Below, in pieces: positions 15,008-19,562 of a DNA stretch of 19,562 bases. Source of the DNA: Legionella sp. (lineage in GTDB: Bacteria > Pseudomonadota > Gammaproteobacteria > Legionellales > Legionellaceae); assembly GCA_004297865.1 (NCBI GenBank), contig SCSO01000048.1, forward strand, positions 1-19,562, written 5' to 3'. Positions within the stretch are counted from its first letter, which is position 1. Each line of letters opens with the position of its first letter. The notes beneath the pieces were generated by a model. It made no database searches. It was not told where the DNA came from and saw nothing but the letters and a program-made list of their open reading frames with translations. A program made the translations under genes and the position numbers.

Positions 15008-16207
15008 TTAAGCGACCAACTGTTCCATGGAAAAAATGGGTAACAAAGTGGCAAGAACGATAAATAGCACTACCGCACCCATGAACAAAATGACTAAGGG
15101 TTCTAATAAGGTAAGGGAGGTGTCTATGAGTCGTTTGACTTCATTATCCAAATGATTAGCGGCACGTTCCATCATGTTTGATATTTGACCACTTTTTTCG
15201 CCGCTGGCGATGAGATGAATAGCCATAGGGCTTATGTAATGCGTTTCTTTTAACGCTTCACTGATACCGCTCCCTTCACGTACACGTAAAGTGGCCGTAT
15301 CAAAGGCCTGGCGCATGACCACATTGGTAATCAAGCTTGCTGAAACACGCATGGTTTCTAATACACTCACGCCTGCTGCAAAGAGAATTCCGAAAGTATG
15401 GATATATCGAGCTACGTTAATGGTTTTCACCAAGTAGGACACAATGGGTAATTTTAGAATAAACCGATGCCAAGCGGTTTTAACTTTGATATTACGTAAG
15501 CTGTGTTTAAAGCCCACAATTAAGGCAATAATAGCAATCAAAGTATAAAGGCCATAGCTTTTCACGAAATGGCTGAAGTTAATTAAAATCAGCGTCATGT
15601 AAGGCAGAGTTTGTCCACTACTAGTAAACACTTCGATGATTTTCGGAACTACAAAGGTTAGTAGGAAACTGATAATAGCTACAGACACTGCAATCATCAG
15701 AATAGGATAAATTAAAGCTTGCTGCACTTTTTGGCGAGTGAGTTGTTGATTTTCAGTGTAATCGGCTAATTTCTCTAAAACTAAATCCAGACGGCCTGTT
15801 TGCTCGCCGGCTCCAACCGTTGCTCTATACAATTCAGGGAAGGCATTAGGGTATTGCGCCATGGCTTGGGCAAGCCCATACCCTTCGAGTACTTTTGCAC
15901 GTATACCAATGATGAGCTCACGGACTTTGTCTTTTTCCGTTTGTTCACTCACCCCACGTAAAGACTCTTCTACAGGTATGCCGGCAGCGAGTAATGTGGC
16001 TAATTGACGGGTTAATAAAGACAGATCAGCGGAAGATAATTTACTTTTGGGATTCCCAGCGCGTTGTTGCATTAAGGCTTGAACTTGCGTAGGAATTAAG
16101 TTTTGCTCGCGTAATAGCTGCCGCGCATGACGCTCGGAGTCTGCTTCAATTACGCCATTCTGATTGCCGCCATTTTTTTTTAGCGCTTGATATTGGTACG
16201 CGCCCAT
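15008..16207 (-). CDS. gspF: Type II secretion inner-membrane platform protein GspF
   Basis: Polytopic inner-membrane protein that connects the GspE ATPase to pseudopilus growth. It has 399 residues, typical length. After a short cytoplasmic N-terminus (AYQYQALKKNG, with ARQLLREQNLIPTQV), two GspF domains lie at about 64-187 and 265-390, each with the LLTRQLATLLAAGIPV / YIHTFGILFAAGVSV repeat pattern and an E(Q/K)-(T/S)-G signature (GAGEQTG at 132-138, ASGEKSG at 334-340). Membrane helices lie at about 167-188, 218-234 and 367-390. No clear ribosome site precedes the ATG at 16207. It opens the gspF-K cluster and is divergent from glnA, with 93 bases between start codons. The partner genes gspC, D, E, L and M are not in the window. 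Confidence 0.95.
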   Translation of the reverse strand: MGAYQYQALKKNGGNQNGVIEADSERHARQLLREQNLIPTQVQALMQQRAGNPKSKLSSADLSLLTRQLATLLAAGIPVEESLRGVSEQTEKDKVRELIIGIRAKVLEGYGLAQAMAQYPNAFPELYRATVGAGEQTGRLDLVLEKLADYTENQQLTRQKVQQALIYPILMIAVSVAIISFLLTFVVPKIIEVFTSSGQTLPYMTLILINFSHFVKSYGLYTLIAIIALIVGFKHSLRNIKVKTAWHRFILKLPIVSYLVKTINVARYIHTFGILFAAGVSVLETMRVSASLITNVVMRQAFDTATLRVREGSGISEALKETHYISPMAIHLIASGEKSGQISNMMERAANHLDNEVKRLIDTSLTLLEPLVILFMGAVVLFIVLATLLPIFSMEQLVA

Positions 16208-16233
16208 ATTATTTATTATTAGTTTAAAACTAG

Positions 16234-16262
16234 AGTGTAATCTATTGGGTTTAATAAGTCAC
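16234..16262 (-). promoter_or_regulatory. Candidate sigma-70 promoter for gspF
   Basis: Minus-strand GTGACT (plus 16257-16262, 4 of 6), a 17-base spacer and TACACT (plus 16234-16239, 4 of 6). A start near 16227 gives a leader of about 20 bases. Moderate match, read by eye; it overlaps the opposing glnA promoter candidate. Confidence 0.3.
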
Positions 16263-16274
16263 TTAAGGTAAACT
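16245..16274 (+). promoter_or_regulatory. Candidate sigma-70 promoter for glnA
   Basis: TTGGGT at 16245-16250, an 18-base spacer and TAAACT at 16269-16274 (4 of 6). The predicted start near 16281 leaves GGAGA (16291-16295) in a short leader before the ATG at 16301. Weak to moderate match. Confidence 0.3.
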
Positions 16275-16300
16275 ATTTGCAGATTATCCTGGAGACTAAA

Positions 16301-17710
16301 ATGAGTATAAATGTAGTTCATGAGGCAATAAAGGAACATGATGCAAAATTTGTGGATCTTCGGTTCACCGATATTCGTGGCAAAGAACAGCATATCACTA
16401 TCCCTGTTTCTGCGGTGGATAAAGATTTCATAGAAAATGGCAAGATGATCGACGGCTCGTCTTTTAAGGGATGGCAAAAAATTCATCAATCTGATTTAGC
16501 CCTAATGCCTGATTTGAGCTCCATTAAACTAGATCCTTTTTTCCCAGACAATACTATTTTTATTCGTTGCAACGTTGTCGATCCGCAAACCATGATTGGT
16601 TATGATCGATGCCCCCGTTCTATTGCACAACGTGCAGAAGCGTATTTGCAATCCACCGGGATAGCAGACCAAGTATTTTTTGGTCCAGAGCCGGAATTTT
16701 TCTTATTTGATAACGTGCAATGGGAAACAAGTATTTCGGGTGCTTTTTATAAAATTGATTCCGATGAAGCGCATTGGAATTCAGGTAAAGAAATGGTAGG
16801 TGGCAACATCGGCCATAGACCACCTATTAAAGGGGGGTATTTCCCAGTTCCACCAGTGGATTCTTCACATGATATTCGTTCAGCGATTTGTTTAACCCTA
16901 GAATCTCTAGGCACAGTCGTAGAAGCACATCACCATGAAGTTGCTACCGCTAACCAATGCGAAGTAGCCACTCGTTATAATTCTTTAACTCAAAAAGCAG
17001 ACGAGTTACAAATTTTAAAATACGTTATTCATAACGTAGCGCATAATTATGGAAAAACTGCGACCTTCATGCCCAAACCTTTAGTAGGCGATAATGGCAG
17101 CGGAATGCATTGTCATCAATCTTTAGCTAAAGATGGGGTGAATTTATTTACCGGGGATCAATACGCTGGTCTTTCCGATACGGCTTTATATTATATTGGT
17201 GGTATTATTAAGCATGCCCGTGCTTTGAATGCTTTTACTAACCCTTCTACCAATAGTTATAAGCGTTTAGTACCTGGTTTTGAAGCGCCGGTTTTATTAG
17301 CTTATTCTGCACGTAACCGTTCTGCAGCTATTCGTATTCCCCATGTGAACAATCCTAAAGCTCGTCGCATTGAAGTACGTTTCCCTGATCCTACTGCGAA
17401 TCCTTATTTAGCTTTTGCTGCAATGATGATGGCTGGTTTGGATGGTATTCAAAAGAAAATTCATCCAGGCCAAGCGATGGATAAAGATCTTTATGATTTA
17501 CCTCCAGAAGAATTGGTGGATGTACCTACCGTTTGTTCTTCTCTGGAACAAGCTATGGAGCATTTAATGAAAGATCATGAATTCTTACTGGTTGGTGATG
17601 TATTCAGTAAGGATTTTATTAATAATTATGTGGCTATGAAAGATGAGGAAATCACCAAAATTAGAAGTTTAACCCATCCTTATGAGTTTGAACTGTATTA
17701 CAGTCTCTAA
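16301..17710 (+). CDS. glnA: Glutamine synthetase, type I-beta
   Basis: Makes glutamine from glutamate, ammonia and ATP in the cytoplasm as a dodecamer; the entry point of nitrogen assimilation. With the ATG at 16301 (GGAGA six bases ahead) the protein is 469 residues, exactly the E. coli GlnA length; an in-frame TTG at 16277 would add eight residues without support. Visible: DGSSFKGW at 51-58, the metal-binding FFGPEPEFFLF at 127-136, EAHHHEVATANQ at 208-219, the ATP loop KPLVGDNGSGMHCHQS at 259-274, ARNRSAAIRIP near 337-347, and KDLYDLPPEE with Tyr398. Tyr398 corresponds to the tyrosine adenylylated by GlnE in E. coli (397 in mature numbering), so this enzyme is expected to be under GlnB/GlnE control. 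A DUF4124 gene follows after 20 bases. It is divergent from gspF. Confidence 0.97.
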   Translation: MSINVVHEAIKEHDAKFVDLRFTDIRGKEQHITIPVSAVDKDFIENGKMIDGSSFKGWQKIHQSDLALMPDLSSIKLDPFFPDNTIFIRCNVVDPQTMIGYDRCPRSIAQRAEAYLQSTGIADQVFFGPEPEFFLFDNVQWETSISGAFYKIDSDEAHWNSGKEMVGGNIGHRPPIKGGYFPVPPVDSSHDIRSAICLTLESLGTVVEAHHHEVATANQCEVATRYNSLTQKADELQILKYVIHNVAHNYGKTATFMPKPLVGDNGSGMHCHQSLAKDGVNLFTGDQYAGLSDTALYYIGGIIKHARALNAFTNPSTNSYKRLVPGFEAPVLLAYSARNRSAAIRIPHVNNPKARRIEVRFPDPTANPYLAFAAMMMAGLDGIQKKIHPGQAMDKDLYDLPPEELVDVPTVCSSLEQAMEHLMKDHEFLLVGDVFSKDFINNYVAMKDEEITKIRSLTHPYEFELYYSL

Positions 17711-17730
17711 GGATATCTAGGGGATATAGG

Positions 17731-18279
17731 ATGAAAAAATTAATCCTTTTTCTTTCATTAATGACCTTGTGTATTTGCGCAGCTAGTGCGCAAATATACA
17801 AATGGACTGATGCTCAGGGGAATGTGCATTTTAGTGATGTGCCGCATGATGGTGCAGAAAAGGTGAAGATCAACGAATCACAAACCTTTTCTCCTCCAAA
17901 GCCTATTAATGGTAATAATAGTACCTTGGGCACAAAGGATCAGACCTCAAATAAACCACGCTCTTATACTAAGGTGGTCATCTCTCAACCGCAAAATGAA
18001 GCAACTGTCCGTAATAATAACGGGTATTTAGTTGTTGCTGTAGAGTTAGAACCTGATTTAACGCCTGGAGATAATCTGCAATTATTGTTTGATGGGGCAC
18101 CTATTGGTGAACCACAACCTAATTTAAGTTTCCAATTAAATGGGATCTATAGAGGTGAACATACTATAGCGGTGCAAGTGTTGGATCCCAGTGGACAAGT
18201 ACTAAACACCAGTGACAGTGTTACCTTCTTCATGCATCGTGCAAGAGTAGGCATGGGAGGCGGTGGAACTAAGAGTTAG
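17731..18279 (+). CDS. DUF4124-containing exported protein
   Basis: Predicted periplasmic or envelope protein of 182 residues. The signal peptide MKKLILFLSLMTLCICAASA is followed at once by the DUF4124 motif QIYKWTDAQGNVHFSDVP (about 21-38). A low-complexity Asn/Pro/Ser linker covers about 50-80. A C-terminal beta-rich region of about 85 residues (from VVISQPQNEATVRN to VTFFMHRA) has the look of an Ig-like domain, with YRGEHTIAVQVLDPSGQ near 150-160. AGGGGA lies 8-9 bases before the ATG. It sits 20 bases after glnA, an arrangement I recall from other gammaproteobacteria, and is probably co-transcribed. Function unknown; a direct part in nitrogen metabolism is not shown by the sequence. Confidence 0.9.
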   Translation: MKKLILFLSLMTLCICAASAQIYKWTDAQGNVHFSDVPHDGAEKVKINESQTFSPPKPINGNNSTLGTKDQTSNKPRSYTKVVISQPQNEATVRNNNGYLVVAVELEPDLTPGDNLQLLFDGAPIGEPQPNLSFQLNGIYRGEHTIAVQVLDPSGQVLNTSDSVTFFMHRARVGMGGGGTKS

Positions 18280-18311
18280 AATTACATCTCTAAAGGGAAT
18301 CATTGAAGAAA

Positions 18312-18346
18312 CTCCAAACACCCTTCGGCCTGTGAGTGGAGAAGGG
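18312..18346. other. Hairpin in the gap after the DUF4124 gene
   Basis: CCCTTC at 18321-18326 pairs with GAAGGG at 18341-18346 (14-base loop). A competing stem, CTCCA at 18312-18316 with TGGAG at 18337-18341, uses overlapping bases. There is no T-run, so it is at best a weak terminator for glnA-DUF4124. The surrounding 105 bases show nothing else clear apart from AGGA before the next ATG. Confidence 0.3.
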
Positions 18347-18384
18347 CGGGGATGTGAGGGATCAACTACTAATAGGATAGTTTC

Positions 18385-18849
18385 ATGAAAGCATTGGATG
18401 CTGCGACAGAACTAAAAACCAAGGATTTTGTTTTAAGTAAACTAGATAAACTGATCATTAGTGCCCATGCAATCTTCGAAGGGGTAGGTATTGCCGGGTT
18501 AATCTCTGCTGCTTTTTGGTATACCACGGCACCGATTGCTCCCGATGGTTTTAAAGGCCCCATCTCTACTTATACCATTGCTACTACAACGATCATCTCT
18601 CTATTTTTAGCAGTACCCATTGCACGTATGTCTTACAAAAAATTGATTCGCGATATGGGTACTTTATATGCAGAGCTCAGTTTAGAGATGCGTAAATGCT
18701 TGTACTCCTATTATGAATTGCTTTACGAATTATTAAAATTGCGCAGTGTTCACGAAACGGACGAACAATTTATTGAGCATAGTGAATTCCTCAAAGTTAA
18801 TTTATTGGAAAGCAATACTTTGATTAGCGGCATTTGCCAACGCTTTTAG
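18385..18849 (+). CDS. Unrecognised membrane protein, N-terminal half (ends at in-frame TAG)
   Basis: I do not recognise this family. The reading frame is 154 codons from ATG 18385 (AGGA about 8 bases ahead) to TAG at 18847-18849. It has two hydrophobic segments (about 28-48 and 63-83) joined by a short loop with prolines (APIAPDGFKGPIS). A Lys/Arg-rich turn follows (ARMSYKKLIRD), then an amphipathic helix (LYAELSLEMRKCLYSYYELLYELLKLR). There is no signal peptide. The next open frame starts in the same phase two codons after the TAG and shows the same layout, so this is probably the first half of one ~341-residue protein that has been interrupted or is read through. It lies downstream of glnA-DUF4124 with a 105-base gap and upstream of yaaA. 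If the stop is real and efficient, the product would still be a small two-helix membrane protein. Confidence 0.65.
   Translation: MKALDAATELKTKDFVLSKLDKLIISAHAIFEGVGIAGLISAAFWYTTAPIAPDGFKGPISTYTIATTTIISLFLAVPIARMSYKKLIRDMGTLYAELSLEMRKCLYSYYELLYELLKLRSVHETDEQFIEHSEFLKVNLLESNTLISGICQRF
18847..18849 (+). other. In-frame TAG joining two halves of one frame
   Basis: The frame opened at 18385 and the frame covering 18850-19410 are in the same phase, separated only by this TAG. There is no base loss or other stop on either side. The base after the stop is G (TAGGAA). A ribosome site for restart is poor: AGGA at 18848-18851 lies one base from the TTG at 18853. This favours a single interrupted gene over two genes. 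Confidence 0.7.
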
Positions 18850-18852
18850 GAA

Positions 18853-19410
18853 TTGCAAAATAGGCGTTTTAATTTATTTTGGGGTAAACCCATTCAATTG
18901 CTGGAGCAGACTAAAGAGCATTCAGCCAGTTCCATTACTTTTGCGGATGCATTAAGAGATAAAGAAATATTAGCGAATCCTGCAATTAAAAGTGCGTTGA
19001 TTCGTTTTATTAAAACGCAATTTGTTGCACCTGAGTCGGCAAATTTACAAGCACATGACGCGGTGCGGCCTAAGCGATTGAGTAATATCTTTTATGCAAT
19101 GGCTTCTGGGGTCGCTTGTACGGAAGTTTTGCTAAGCATTGGTTGGACGGTGATTTCAGTGCTCATTGGTGTAGATGCCATTTTGCCTATCTCCAATTGG
19201 ACCTGGGGAATTTTTGCGATTTCATGCATCATCGCAGGGACTTTATTTGGTATTGGTATGGGTTTAAGTCGTCATAAAGAACGAAAGGTACAATTGATTC
19301 ATCTTTCTTATCAAGAGAAACATAAAGTACTTAACCAGACCATTGAAAATTTACATCATTTACTTACAGAACATATTTTCCTAAAACGGGGATTAATTTC
19401 GCTATCCTAG
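18853..19410 (+). CDS. Unrecognised membrane protein, C-terminal half (no proper start)
   Basis: Open frame of about 185 codons continuing the phase of the preceding gene after TAG. The only near start, TTG 18853, has no usable ribosome site; later in-frame candidates (TTG 18898, ATG 19099) are also poor. Features: a soluble stretch of about 80 residues (FADALRDKEILANPAIKSALIRFIKTQF), then hydrophobic segments at about 84-107 and 117-138 of this part, separated by a short loop (DAILPISNWTW). A basic turn follows (SRHKERKV), then an amphipathic helix (LNQTIENLHHLLTEHIFLKR). That layout mirrors the first half. The coding pattern is intact to the stop at 19408-19410, so any loss of function is recent, or the product is made by readthrough. 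Probably non-functional alone if not translated as one chain. Confidence 0.55.
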   Translation: MQNRRFNLFWGKPIQLLEQTKEHSASSITFADALRDKEILANPAIKSALIRFIKTQFVAPESANLQAHDAVRPKRLSNIFYAMASGVACTEVLLSIGWTVISVLIGVDAILPISNWTWGIFAISCIIAGTLFGIGMGLSRHKERKVQLIHLSYQEKHKVLNQTIENLHHLLTEHIFLKRGLISLS

Positions 19411-19440
19411 GATATAATAAATCAGTTTTAACTTAGGATA
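19403..19440 (+). promoter_or_regulatory. TATAAT box with palindrome and repeated TAGGATA upstream of yaaA
   Basis: A perfect -10 hexamer TATAAT lies at 19413-19418 with no good -35. It overlaps the 12-bp palindrome TATCCTAGGATA (19403-19414). TAGGATA recurs at 19434-19440, 26 bases after the first copy (19408-19414), where its AGGA also serves as the likely ribosome site of the next gene. Promoter likely; operator role of the repeats only possible. Confidence 0.3.
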
Positions 19441-19448
19441 GATCGGCT

Positions 19449-19562
19449 ATGTTAAGTCTCATTTCTCCAGCGAAAAAATTATTAACCAAGTATGCTCCTT
19501 ATACTAATAAAACCACGGCGCCAGTATTAAATAAAAAAGCCGTAGAATTAGCAGATCGGAAG
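19449..19562 (+). CDS. yaaA: YaaA-family protein, N-terminal part (cut by window end)
   Basis: Thirty-eight codons from ATG 19449 to the window edge. The opening MLSLISPAKKLL closely follows the YaaA (DUF328) start, in which LISPAK is the conserved N-terminal signature. E. coli YaaA is a peroxide-stress protein of about 258 residues that lowers free intracellular iron and binds DNA. AGGA at 19435-19438 lies 10 bases ahead of the ATG. Only about 15% of the expected protein is visible, so integrity cannot be judged. Confidence 0.8.
   Translation, partial: MLSLISPAKKLLTKYAPYTNKTTAPVLNKKAVELADRK

Noticed and set aside
16267..16280. GG-N10-GC pattern resembling a sigma-54 promoter before glnA (GG 16267-16268, GC 16279-16280)
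   Set aside because: The transcript would start near 16292, inside the ribosome site GGAGA of glnA, leaving no usable leader. The -24 box also lacks TGGCAC.
1..19562. CRISPR arrays, tRNA or rRNA genes, prophage, toxin-antitoxin or defence systems
   Set aside because: No spaced direct repeats, cloverleaf-like sequences, integrase/transposase motifs or paired small toxin genes were seen anywhere in the window.

Overview
The window comes from a moderately AT-rich gammaproteobacterium, most likely of the order Legionellales (Legionella/Coxiella relatives). Three things point there: a type II secretion cluster limited to gspF-G-H-I-J-K with no C, D, E, L or M beside it (the split layout I recall for the Legionella lsp genes), glnA lying divergently next to that cluster, and an lnt-leuS pair. 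The genus cannot be fixed from sequence alone. No rRNA, tRNA, CRISPR array, transposase or phage gene was seen, so this is mainly chromosomal backbone.

Layout. 1-2920 (minus): lnt followed by the first 440 codons of leuS, cut by the window edge. 3053-9249 (plus): a tight four-gene operon of a saccharopine-dehydrogenase-fold enzyme, an ALDH7-type aminoadipate-semialdehyde dehydrogenase, a two-domain 3-hydroxyacyl-CoA dehydrogenase/enoyl-CoA hydratase and a thiolase. Together these look like the first and last steps of lysine breakdown to acetyl-CoA through aminoadipate, glutaryl-CoA and crotonyl-CoA, with the middle steps not encoded here. 9250-9518: intergenic DNA with a nested hairpin and a REPIN-like doublet of two GTAG-headed palindromes in inverted orientation. 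9519-10646 (plus): a secreted Sel1-repeat protein. 10650-11009 (minus): a small exported cupin-like protein, probably using a TTG start, divergent from a zinc-free quinone-oxidoreductase-like MDR enzyme at 11086-12078.

12107-16207 (minus): gspF, gspG, gspH, gspI, gspJ, gspK, encoding the inner-membrane platform protein, the major pseudopilin and four minor pseudopilins. Starts and stops overlap from gspG through gspK. 16301-18279 (plus): glnA (type I-beta glutamine synthetase with the adenylylation tyrosine at residue 398), then a DUF4124 exported protein. 18385-19410 (plus): a membrane-protein gene whose two halves share one reading frame and are separated by a single TAG codon, either a fresh nonsense mutation or a readthrough site. 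19449-19562 (plus): the first 38 codons of a yaaA-like gene, cut by the window edge.

The points most worth a second look are the in-frame TAG in the membrane protein (with a possible internal duplication in the same protein), the REPIN-like doublet, and the lysine-to-acetyl-CoA operon. I found no convincing wholly new system. The unassigned 2+2-transmembrane protein is the only gene whose family I cannot name.
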